Shown: in pieces, positions 25,556-35,843 of the stretch
Layout: each line of letters begins with the position of its first letter
Position numbering within the stretch: the stretch's first letter is position 1
Assembly (NCBI GenBank): GCA_022225965.2
Contig: JAKJXP020000070.1
Location: 183,703-247,702, forward strand
DNA: 64,000 bases
Reading direction: 5' to 3'
Source of the DNA: Diatrype stigma
Lineage: Eukaryota > Ascomycota > Sordariomycetes > Xylariales > Diatrypaceae
Notes under the pieces: model-generated
The model's database searches: none
Told to the model about the DNA's origin: nothing
Seen by the model: only the letters and a program-made list of their open reading frames with translations
Position numbers and translations under genes: made by a program

Positions 25556-28500
25556 TGATGTGGGGGGTGGCGATCAGATTGCCTACTTGATACGAGCTAA
25601 TCTGGAACTATGTGTGGACGAAGAAGTCCATGTTAGATTGTCTTCCAGATAGATGGTCAGATAGATGGGCTTCAAGGTTTTCTGACGGATGACAGACACC
25701 AACACATCCTCGTACATGCAGTTCTCTCCTGACGATCCCGCATTTTCTCGTCCTCGCCCAGTCAGGTATCGTACCTGACTCTACATTTTAGGGAACTACT
25801 ATCTCAGAATAAGTTTAAGATACTGCTAGTTCGGCGGGTATTTATTTTGATCCTTCGATGTGAAGAAACCCCCCAGTTAATTTCCAGCTCACTGGGTCTG
25901 GCGTTCCCGGAACGTACGGATCCCCAGAGTTGGATTGCATGTTTGAACGGTGTCGCACGACAACGTGTACGAGAGTAGCACTTCATCCTCGAGTCTGGTA
26001 GACAGTGCAGCCCACCAACCCAGTGTTCATATGCGTGCGGTGGACAGCATAACATGTTCGATATACATGCGGTTTATCGACCACCCTTGGCATCTCAGTC
26101 GGACTGGAGAATGCGGTTGTCTTTGTCTTGACGCTTAAGTCCTACGTAACTTTCTCAGGACCCGGTAATCTGGTTCTACATATCCCCCGATAGAAACCAG
26201 TTGCACCATGGGTTTGGCAGATTTAATACATGTTTAAGTCATAATGTTTACCAAGGTGCCATTGAGCCGGATCCCAGAGCAGCGATCTACAATTATACGC
26301 CATAATAAGGAATCTTGCAGGGGCTCTCGCCCTTTTGACGTTCCCGGGCTGACCAGAAGTGAGGTTGATTCGCCGGCTTAGTGTACTACACGGTTCTCTA
26401 CAGGGATTGACGATGATATTGTTCCCGAGCAACTCTCATGAGATTCTGTTTTTTTACTTACAGCACAAGCTGAGTTGATCGTGAGGCTTACATACCTGAC
26501 GTTCCCACGAAAGTGTCACCTGAGCTAAAGGCGCGCGCGGATTCAGATGCCCCATTCGGCTTAAGCATGTAGTTTTGATTTCCCCATTTGTCCTATTCCC
26601 AAAGATTCTGGGCGAGCCCCTTGCCGCCGCCAAACCCGCTCATAACTCCTTATAACAGATTTTAAGAGGCGCCGCAATCTAACTGCTAAAAAGCCTCTAG
26701 TTAGCCGGCATAGTAATACTCGATAACATGGCATAAGAGAAGGCATCGCAATTAGAGTCGAGCATTGCAGCAACCCCCCAAAAGGAGAAAATGTGGAATT
26801 GGCGCTGGCGCCGATACAGAAGCTGTAGTATTCTGCGTAGTACTCACTCACTCGGTTTGCTATTCCTAGACATGTCTCACAGCTCGCCGGCTGGGGTGCG
26901 GTTCAAAGCCCATGTTGTGGTTTCTGCTCTTGTAACTTCTAACCTCTAATTCGGGCTCATGCCACATTTATCTTCTATTATACCATGGACGCACTGGACG
27001 TCACATGCCCGCCTGTCCGCCACCCTCGTACATGCAGATCTCCCGCTTGGCTTTGCCGGTGTCAGGTGAGACACATGTCTGTCCAATATTAACTGACAGT
27101 TGTAATAGAGTCAAGTTGTGGCTTGAGCTTGCGCAGGGGGTGGATGGGGCTGCCCGCCAGCAAGCCACACGACCTAGTTTTGCTCTCTCCTTATCCCTAA
27201 TTCAACTATCTCGTAGCTGTTATCTAGATGGCTAAACAGCCAACACAGCAACCGAGCCATGAGAACACCCCGGATTCCATCTTCGTCCCGAATGTCGTGC
27301 TCGCCTGTCCAGCCCAGCCCTGTCGTGTCACGGCCCCGCGTAATAAATTTTGGCCCAGCAGATGATCACCGCGGGCGTTGGGAACAGCACGTGCTATCGA
27401 CTGGTCTGGACCGGACCAGGCACCCAGAACGTCCAGATCACAATGCCCTACGAGATATGTATGTACGACCCGTTCCTTTCCCCGCCTCCTACGGGAACCT
27501 GTCATCTGCATGTGCTAGGTTGGCACTACGGTATCTCATCTAAACCGATCTGATAATGCTATCCACGTGTTTGCTGTTGCTATTTACGAAAGCCGGACAG
27601 CATCCCCGTGGTCCCACGAACAGGATCGGATCTAGCCTGGTGTCCCTATCCCCTCCTCCCCCTCAAGGAAAGCACTATTTAACTGCGTAGGCACTGATAC
27701 TAGCTAGTACCTAGCTAGTCACCTATTGCCAGGACTCCTGAGCACTAGCTGCATAAAGCTCACTGCTGCAGATGAAGCTTCGCATGCTCATGGTGGTTCT
27801 CAGCAGTTGAGATACCATACAGCCAGATGTATCCTTCCATCATGCAGCCCGATTCTCTCACCACAACACCGGAACAAGACTTGCTTGCAGGTCCTACTAT
27901 TCCTAGCCTAGTCTCAATCTTCCGAACCAACCAGCTATGGTGCTAGCAATGCCAAGTTCGTTCGCAAAGTGACGACATCAGGGCCCAGGCCATCCCGACA
28001 ACACTAACATTACCTTACCTTAACCACATCCTTCCTTAAACACATCATTGGCGGCAGACTACGTATATACAGATAAAAAAGGCTTCTTCTGCGGCTAATA
28101 TGCTACAGAAGATAGCCTAGGACATTTGATGACGCCCAATAATGACGTGGTACACCCAATTAGGTATCAACTGGCATCTAACGGGACTCTACCCTTGCCA
28201 AACGTGTCATCAACATCGCTGGCGTCTCACCCTATTCCGTCTCTCGTCCTCTTCAAGCAGGCGTCATCAGATCGCGCCGCTTTATGGTGCTCAATCGGTG
28301 GAAGCCTCCCCGAGTGTGCGAGTAATAGTGTAGTCGTGAGCGGATCACATAATGCTATAAGCTACCTATAATCAACCTGACGCCCTGGCTGTTCCGCTAC
28401 CCACCTGGTCTAGTATCTTGTGGGAGGCAAAGCTTGATGGCGGAAATTTCTTGTGCCAAGATGAATCGTCGCTCAATCATTCCGGGTATCAGTCGTCATA

Positions 28501-28894
28501 GTATCATTAGTATATTCACCCAGACTTTACAGGAGCTCGAGATACCGGTATGGGCTCCAGAGCCTAATAGCTTCGTTCTAGCCAAGCACTATAGGTAAGC
28601 ACGAATATTACAGGAACAAGTATCACTAAGAAGTTGCTTTTATGTTGACATGTCAGTCAAGTGGTCTTCGTATTTCACCATGACACCATGTAGCTGTCTA
28701 TTTCCTAACAACACATGTCTAGATGGGTGATCATGCCCGGTTTCTTTTCAGCAAGCTACAAGAGCTCCCAGAGGAACCCCCCACCACCAACCTCACAGAC
28801 CGCCTCTATAATAGCTAGTTGAAAAGCAGCAGGGTCAAGTCAAGGTAGACGTGGTACCACCCACCATCTACCGGTATGCAACTCACCCACACAA

Positions 28895-30996
28895 TCAGTT
28901 ACGCGGGATCGGATACCGATACGCCAAGACCGTCTCATCCAGGGGCCCCTTTCCCCCCGGAACACGGGCACCACCGCGCTCCTGGAAACCGGGGACGGCT
29001 CGGGCGCCATCAAGGCGCGTCAGCATCTCGGCAGCGAAGCGCGGGTCGCGCGCGAACAGGGCGGCGTAGCGGCGCATCAGCTTGTGGCGCACGGCCAGGG
29101 CGTAGGCGTGGTCGTACATGAAGCGGGAGGCGAGGGGCTCGAAGAACGGGTAGGGGAAGGGGTCGAGCGGCGGCTCGGGCCGGCGCTGCTCCCAGCAGGG
29201 CAGGTGGGCGTGCCGGTGGCACAGCAGCACGTGCCGCAGCGGCGGGAAGGGCCGCGCCAGCTGCCGCTCGCCCGCGCGGTAGGCGTCCAGCGCCGCGTTG
29301 AAGACCCCCCACAGCTTGTACTTGTCCGCCAGCAGGGCGAGGGCCAGCAGCGTGTCCTGCAGGGCTGCGGCTTGGCGGGCCACGGGGGCGGGGATCCAGG
29401 GCGGGATGGCTTGGTCCTTTAGGTCTTCTGCGTCTTTGCCTTTGGTGGTCGCCTTGCCCTTGCCCTTGCCTGCGTCGGTATCGGTCTTCGAATCCGCTGC
29501 TGCCGGTCCTTCTTTCGTCCCCTCATCCCCCTCGACGATGTTGTCTTGTTCCTTGCCTTTTCCCTTATCGTCCTGTGCTTTCTCGTCTTCCTCTTTCTTG
29601 CCATCTCCTTTCGGAACATGTTCCTCTCCCTCCGCGGGCTTGGCGTCGGCATCAGCAGCGGCCATGAGGGACTGGAGGGTCTCGGGCTTAGAAGCGCCCG
29701 CTTCACTGTCGTTGTCGCTACCGCCGTCGTCGTGTTCGTGCTCGGAAGCGGTGGTTGGCGCGGAGTCACCGCTACCACTCGCCTTGGAGGTAGACGCTAG
29801 CGGGAACCATGCCCCGACGTTGAACATGGATCCAGAAGCTGAAGTGTCTCTCGAGGAAGGAAATGCACCCGGCAGGCGTCTAGTCGTTCCTTTCTTTGCG
29901 TCGTTCGAGCCCGGCTTCTGTCGCTTTCCCAGGTATGTGGTGACGTTGGGAAAATAGGGTTTTGCTTGTTCTTGTTGGGGCGCCGCCGCCACCTTCGTAG
30001 GTTGAGCCGCCGCCATCTTAGGCTGATCAGCCGCCGTTGTGGGTTGAACCGTCGCCTTCGAAGGTTGAGCTGTCTCCGCTTTCGAGATTTGAGCTGCCTC
30101 TGCATTCGAGGGTTGAGCTACCACCTTCGTGAGTTGAACGCCCGCCGCCTTCGTGGGTTGAGCTGCCACCGGAAGGCCAAAGGGAACCGTGGTAGAGGCG
30201 GGGGCGAGACTCGGGGCGGTGGCCGGTGGAAGAGGAATCGGATTGAGGGGCCCATTGCAGAAAGTATTAGGAGCTTCCATCGCAGGCGCGACTTTGGTTG
30301 TATCAGCAGACAAGCGCGACTGCTGGAACTGCAATCGCAGTTCCTCCGGGGAGTACTTGCTCATCGGATGCTGAAAACAGATGTGGTTGTACGAGAGAGA
30401 CGATTCCGTCTCGCGATAAGGCGTGTAGCGCTTGAATAGCAAATCGGCTGGTTCGTCGTTTCCTGAGGGCTGCGCTGCCTGTGCCTGTGTCGGAGCCTGC
30501 GGATGGGCCTGTGTCTCAGCCTGTGCCGATGCCTGGGCCTGGGCCTGGGCCTGGGCTGCGGCACCACCATTGGCGGCCACTTGGAACAGAGTCTTCGGCG
30601 CGGGCTGAGGCTTCGGCATGTAGCGAGACAGGTCGGGGACTCGGGGGAGGGGAAGATCCCGATTGTACCGCCAGCTCACGAAGAGGTTGAAAGCTTGGGG
30701 GTCGTCATCGGGGAGCTCTACGGTCTGGGTAGATTCATCCACCAGCTTTGCAAGGACCGGACCCAGGCTCTGGAGGTGGACCTGGAAACGGCGACGCTCT
30801 GAACCGACGATGACGGTGATGATCTTTCCTCTGACATCACTGTTGGGGTAGTTTCGATTGTTAGATAGCAGTCTTGAGGTGATCGATTCCGTAATGATGG
30901 ATGGAACACTTATCATTGATGATAAGGTAAATAGACTTACTCGTCAATCGACATGTCAGGAACTTCATGGAAGACGATATCCGTGTTGTCCGCCAT
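28895..30996 (-). CDS. BTB/POZ-domain protein with low-complexity middle
   Basis: Two exons (30996-30941 and 30839-28895; intron 101 nt, GTAAGT...CAACAG) give 666 residues. The spliced N-terminus joins MSID to DDVRGKIITVIVG, completing a BTB fold (about 19-90) with FQVHLQSLGPVLAKLV and VELPDDDPQAFNLFVSWRY, the pattern of fungal BTB proteins. BTB domains mediate dimerisation or cullin-3 adaptor binding; the partner here is unknown. The middle holds an Ala/Gln tract, about eight short AQPSK-like repeats, and a Lys/Asp/Glu-rich segment (KGKGKEQD and similar). The last 180 residues form a conserved-looking helical region (LADKYKLWGVFNAALDAYR, FMYDHAYALAVRHKLMRRYAALF) encoded in very GC-rich DNA. 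Nuclear localisation is possible from the Lys-rich stretches but is not shown. Confidence 0.85.
30000..30180 (-). repeat. coding minisatellite, 21-24 bp units
   Basis: Within the BTB gene about eight units encode variants of AQPSKAx (AQPTKAAG, VQLTKVV, AQPSNAEA, AQISKAET, AQPSKAT, VQPTTAA, DQPKMAA, AQPTKVAA). Unit length varies by whole codons, so the frame is kept. Positions are approximate. Confidence 0.8.
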
Positions 30997-31743
30997 TGTT
31001 TTAGTAGAGGATGGGGATTCTCGATAGTAGAATATGGAAAGGAATCAGGTCGTCCAAGTGTAGGAAAAGTGTTGTTGAAAGACAAGAAGACTTACAACAC
31101 CGAATCCAAAGCACAGTAGGTATTTGATGTAAGGTAAGTAAGTGGTTGGTCTAGTTTACCACGGTACGTTGCTCGGGAACGCACGTCTTATCCTTTGCAG
31201 GTGTGGCCAAAGGCTTGTTCCTATTGTGATGATACGTAGCCACTACTGCGATTGCCATTTGCTATACCTTCAATGTTCCATTAAACAGGTAGACTACATG
31301 TACATGTACCATACTAGATACCTAAGCACCATGATTACTCGGGCAGCAGCGCGAGGTCTACAATGAATTAATCCATTAACCGGCACCAATTATCTAGTAG
31401 AAGACAACAACTTCTTGATTGTGGAATTTAATGTATATGGACAACAGAACATGATGTCCACCGTTACATTGTGTTGCCCGGGGAAGATTTTCAACCAGCA
31501 AGCCCAGATTCTCCACGTGAACTCACATTCCCATGGCCAGCTCAAGCAAGAAAGAAGAAAAAAGATGAGCTTTTACTCTTGTTTTGAACCTTGTTGGTGC
31601 TGTCAAACCCATGCCACCCTGCATACTTGGGGGGATCGGGGGCTTGAACCCAAGACTCCGCACTGCTGGAACTACCTAAGGCAGGTATATATTGCCAGTT
31701 TTCCTTCATCCCGGGTTATATCATTTCCACGGTTTTCTCGCCT
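30997..31743. other. short intergenic stretch
   Basis: This lies between the BTB gene start and the 3' end of the next minus-strand gene. I see no gene. A tRNA-like stretch near 31.63-31.68 kb was examined and rejected. Confidence 0.5.
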
Positions 31744-32655
31744 CTAACTTTCATGAGAATCATCATCACCCGGATTTGAGGGGACTGGTGCTTCTTCGTT
31801 CTCCTGCTCTGAGGCATTCTCATATCCCTCGTCGTCTTTGCAGTTCACCCATCGATAATGGTGAACCTCGGGGTGGCCCCAATTGTCAGAAATCCGCACG
31901 AATCGCCAGGATTTGTCGTTCACAACGACCTGGAATTTCCTGGCCGTGGCAGCTGTGACCGAGGCCGTGACGGTGACTCGGCGCACCGGGTTGGGGAGCC
32001 GGAATGGATAGACCCCGGAGGCGACGGAGGCGACATTCATGAACTTTTGGAACTGGAGCAGATGGTAGTCCAAGGCTTGTGATGCCCATATGCTTCTGTA
32101 GAGCTCCAAGTCAAGCTGCACGTCGGCCGCCGCGCCCCTCCCGATGTTCTGAAGGTCACCTCGCTGCTCCTGCTGCTGCTTCTGCTGCTGCTGCTGCTGG
32201 ATGTGATGAGCAAGCTGCGCTAGTGTCTTGAGCCATTGCTTCCTTGAATGGTAGAAGACGAGGCGAAGGTTTTTGAGCTGCGGGCACGAATCCATAGCCG
32301 TCCATATGTGGCCCAGCTCACCGATCTCCCGCTTGACATGAACCTCGAGGTTGGTGATGAATTGGCGGTTGATGCCGCCCAGGTCATGCAGGAAGTTGCG
32401 CACGGGGTCGATGATGTTGACGATGTTGTGGGAGAGAATGAATTGGGCTGCCTCGACTCGAATCGTCTTACAGGAAAGCAGGAGACCTAAGGCTTCCCGG
32501 TGTGGCTTCGAGACATAAGGAAGTGGGCGGTAAAAGTGCTGGGGATCAAGGAAGAGCCGTTCATTTACTGGTAAGATGTGGCTATAGATCTGCAGACGCA
32601 ACTCGGCCGGCAGTCGGAGGATGGGGAAGATCTCATCCATATCGATTGACGACAT
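31744..32655 (-). CDS. 2EXR/F-box-like fungal protein
   Basis: An uninterrupted 303-codon frame starts at ATG 32655. The N-terminus has IFPILRLPAELRLQIYSHIL, the signature that opens fungal F-box-like and 2EXR proteins (LPxELRxxIY). A cysteine in LLLSCKTIRVEAAQ and a pattern of hydrophobic helices and strands follow (VHVKREIGELGHIW, QLKNLRLVFYHSRKQW). A glutamine run (QQQQQQKQQQEQ) sits near residues 155-166, and the C-terminus is acidic. These families are numerous in filamentous fungi and mostly uncharacterised; an adaptor role in ubiquitin ligases is possible but not shown. The gene appears intronless. Confidence 0.8.
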   Translation of the reverse strand: MSSIDMDEIFPILRLPAELRLQIYSHILPVNERLFLDPQHFYRPLPYVSKPHREALGLLLSCKTIRVEAAQFILSHNIVNIIDPVRNFLHDLGGINRQFITNLEVHVKREIGELGHIWTAMDSCPQLKNLRLVFYHSRKQWLKTLAQLAHHIQQQQQQKQQQEQRGDLQNIGRGAAADVQLDLELYRSIWASQALDYHLLQFQKFMNVASVASGVYPFRLPNPVRRVTVTASVTAATARKFQVVVNDKSWRFVRISDNWGHPEVHHYRWVNCKDDEGYENASEQENEEAPVPSNPGDDDSHES

Positions 32656-34164
32656 CTGGAAGGGGCGTTGCCTACGAAGATGGTGAATTATGGTGAGCCG
32701 TATGAGGGGTAACCGATGGTGACCCGATTACCTATACAATAGTGCGAAGCCGGTCCAAGTTGATTGTTCGCTTCAGAGACAGATGGACCGGTTCCGGCTT
32801 CGTAGTCCGTCGTAGAGTTGATCGTTTCTTGTCTATAAAGACGTCGTGACACTCTGGAAGATGTGGGATGTAGGATGTAGGTAGCGGTCCAAGGGATGTG
32901 AAAAGGGGATGTTTAGGTTTAAATAGATGAAAGTCTAGCAGAGTGAGGTGGCAACCTTGGAAGGAGGCAAGAAGGCTGGCTAAGTAAGCAATCAAGTTAG
33001 GAAAGTGCGGATTCGAAGGCAACTGCAACCTGCATGTATGATCTGGCTAACTGATGCTCTCGACTGAAGTAGGAGAAGGAGGTCAGAGATCCGCAATTAG
33101 GCAACAGGCACCAGGCACCAAACCAGTTAGACCCATTTAATTGGGGCTATGGGATTCGGGCTATAATCCACCTGCAAGCTGTGGGAAAAATATAGCCTGG
33201 AAGTCATAGCCTTCATAGTACTTCTCAGCATGAAACATAATTGTATGTAGTGAGACTACATACCTATGTCGGCTTTCGATATAGAGGTAGGTAGGTACCG
33301 GAGTATTAAGTCACTATCTTCAAGGTTCTATGCAGCTATGATCGAAGTGATGGGGTAAAAGGAGGTGGAGTTCGAATATAACCCGCCAACAATATGAGAG
33401 CCCCTGAAAGGACCAAGGCGCATACCAGAAACATGTATGCCCATCCATTGCAAACCGAAGAAAGCAAAGCAGGGATATTTGAATACACGATACTACTTCA
33501 AAAGAGGTACTATATATATCCTATTCAAAGAGTCAACCCGGGAAAACGACCAATATATACCCTATAGGTAAGATCATACCAATACCTAGTGCAAGCACAA
33601 CATCCTATAAGCTGCAATCCAGATCTCCAGTCACCCTTAGGACACCCAATAGCACAACACAAAAGATAAAGAAAATCGTGATACCTCAAGCAGCCTATCT
33701 ACTTTGTACCTGTGTACTTACCCACCTGCGTGTAAGTACGAAGGTGGTGGGGGAGTTGGGCAGTTACCTACCTGGTACCTTCCAGTTCTTTCCTTCCCTA
33801 GAGCCACCGAAGCAGCACGCTCCTGCCCCAGGAAAATACAAAGTCTCACAATGATACCACTGCCATCCATTTCAGATGTGATGTGATTGGCTGTCCACCA
33901 CCTAGGTAGGAGTTTACCAGCAATTTTCTCTGTCCACAAGAAGGTACGCCTTTGACTCTATCCAGGCAGGTTCTGTTTGCTTCACCAGACTTTCTTCAGC
34001 CTGCACGCAGCTGCAACAAGGCACCTCACAAAATCTTCCACATTACTGTCCATCAACCTCCACTCTAATACCGCACACGAGGACTGATAAAACTTGGTGC
34101 TACTCAGGTGTTCGCTACCTACACGATCCCAAAGCCACCCCCAGTGAAACAATCAGCCGCAGCC
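32656..34164. other. divergent promoter region
   Basis: This stretch lies between the minus-strand 2EXR gene and the plus-strand secreted-protein gene, so it must hold both promoters. It contains TAGGTAGGTACC near 33.29 kb. No gene is recognised. Confidence 0.5.
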
Positions 34165-35127
34165 ATGCTGTTCTCCGTTTTCAATACTATACTCCTCTCC
34201 CCCCTTGTCTTCTTGAAGCAGGTGTCATCTGCTACGGGTGATGTAGGCCTGCATTACCAGACCCCCTCCGATGCATTCCTCGAGTCCACTGGCTTGCCTC
34301 CTAGCGGCAATGCAACTCGTGATCAACTGCGTGTTGAACTGAGCCGCCGGGTTCAAGAGATGAATGGATGCGATGTTGCGAGAACCTACCAGTCTTCTCT
34401 CTGGATGGAGTGCACTGAGTGGTGTGATCTGAAGGACTATGGCAAACACAACGTTCTGCGATACCATGTGTAAGCTACGATACTTTGTCCAGGCTTCTTC
34501 AAGACCACTTTCCACTTCCACCCCACCGACGAGAACGTCTCTCATTTACTTCTCGGGTATTTAGCCATGCGATAAGTAGGTACTGATGTCGTGAGAACAG
34601 GAGATTGTCTGGCATCGGCGCCGATACCGAGCAGTGGTGCGACTTCATCCACTCGGCCATTGACATCGAGTGCGGCTGGAAGCGCCCGTTCTATCAATGC
34701 AACTACAATGGCGACGACAGCCGCGCCAGGGTCGACCCGAAACTCGGCATCTACCTCGTCAACGGGTACAATGACAACAAGGTGGAGTTCCACGACGGCG
34801 TCAACATCCGATTCGACTGGTGGGGATGGTGGGAGCCGCGGGATGCCATGCACGACTGTGTCGCGGGGGCCATCAGATTGGCCACCTGCCGAGGCGTCGA
34901 GTTCGCCAATGGCCGCCGCTGCATCCCTGTGCTCCATGCCGACCCCGACGGCAGTGTGAGCTCTGCCCATCTCCCGTTGCCCATCCTCTGTGATGTGCCC
35001 ATAATGCCCGCCAGTACTACCAGCTTGCATAGACTGACATTGCCTCCTTTAGGCCGAGTTTCAAGAGGGATTCGTGAAACCCGACGGGTGTCACTGGGCA
35101 AACGAGGTTCCGGAGGGTTCGCAATAG
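34165..35127 (+). CDS. secreted cysteine-rich protein, unknown function
   Basis: Three exons (34165-34469, 34601-34955, 35053-35127) give 244 residues. Introns are 131 and 97 nt with GTAAGC and GTGAGC donors. The first about 23 residues are hydrophobic (MLFSVFNTILLSPLVFLK), a likely signal peptide. The mature part has ten cysteines (for example ECTEWC, IECGW, HDCVAG, ATCRG, RRCIP), an even number compatible with five disulfides, one N-glycosylation sequon (NAT) and an aromatic patch FDWWGWWEP. I recognise no family. Size, secretion and cysteine content resemble candidate effectors, but secreted hydrolases and wall proteins can look the same. I chose the second in-frame ATG (34165) because the upstream one (34108) would put a charged stretch before the signal peptide. 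Joining the exons keeps the frame to a stop at 35125-35127. Confidence 0.75.
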
Positions 35128-35483
35128 CTGATCCAATTCAGGCGACATCAAGCTAATCCCGAGGCCATTGCCACACGGGCAGGTGTATGACTTTATACCT
35201 AGGTATTAGCTTGTGCTATGTATGTAATTAGAGGGCGAGGTTCGATCAGATCTACGTTACGAAGCGGTGAGGTTGTCATTGACGGTTGTCGATACCTTCC
35301 TTCAAAGCCTATATACCTTACATACGGTCAATGAATTCTGGCACTTCCATAGCTGGAACATATTGATATCGCGTTCATTGGTACCGTAGCCCGCCGCATA
35401 AGCAGCGGTGGCGTTGCAGGGTCGTTTCGATCTAATCTGTGGGGTGGACCTGCACTGCAACGCTATAGGTATTTAGACTAGGT

Positions 35484-35511
35484 AGGTACCGGTAGTTAGG
35501 TACCGGTAGTT
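35484..35511. repeat. 14-bp direct repeat upstream of the SNF2 gene
   Basis: AGGTACCGGTAGTT occurs twice head to tail, flanked by further TAGGTA/TACCTA copies (35475-35540), about 330 bp before the start codon of the SNF2-family gene. It may be regulatory or simply one of the recurrent TAGGTA motifs. Confidence 0.7.
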
Positions 35512-35843
35512 TACCTAAGTCTACCTACATAGGTAACTAATCACTGCTGTGCAGTTTGGGGCAGTCACGTCACTGTAGCGTAAAGTATCCACCTAAATTT
35601 GGCACGCGTGTTTGCACGAACCAACAACCAACGCGACCGCGAAGGATTTGGGGTTCGCAGGATTCAGCAAAGTTCCAAGTTCCTGGTTGTGGCGCCTTGT
35701 TGCTGCCTGTCAGCCCACATCTGCCCACTATCGTGCAGATAAACCAATGCGTCCCCCAGCGCATCCCCAGCGTCTTAAGTAGTAGTCTCAACCATAACCA
35801 TTCTCGAAACCTGCCGGAACAGGTAGCACCCACAGAACTAACC

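Larger units (their letters stand above)
21497..28894. other. 7.4 kb intergenic stretch with simple repeats
   Basis: No gene is recognisable on either strand. The part next to 21.5 kb should hold the skn7 promoter and leader, unusually large if all of it is regulatory. Several short tandem repeats occur and are listed separately. Open frames here (for example 22.52-23.15 kb minus, 25.13-25.65 kb plus) follow repeats or lack similarity. Confidence 0.5.

Noticed and set aside
31625..31690. tRNA-like stretch with TTGAACCC and complementary bases
   Set aside because: The T-arm would not pair properly, and no acceptor stem, D-arm or anticodon arm can be built on either strand.
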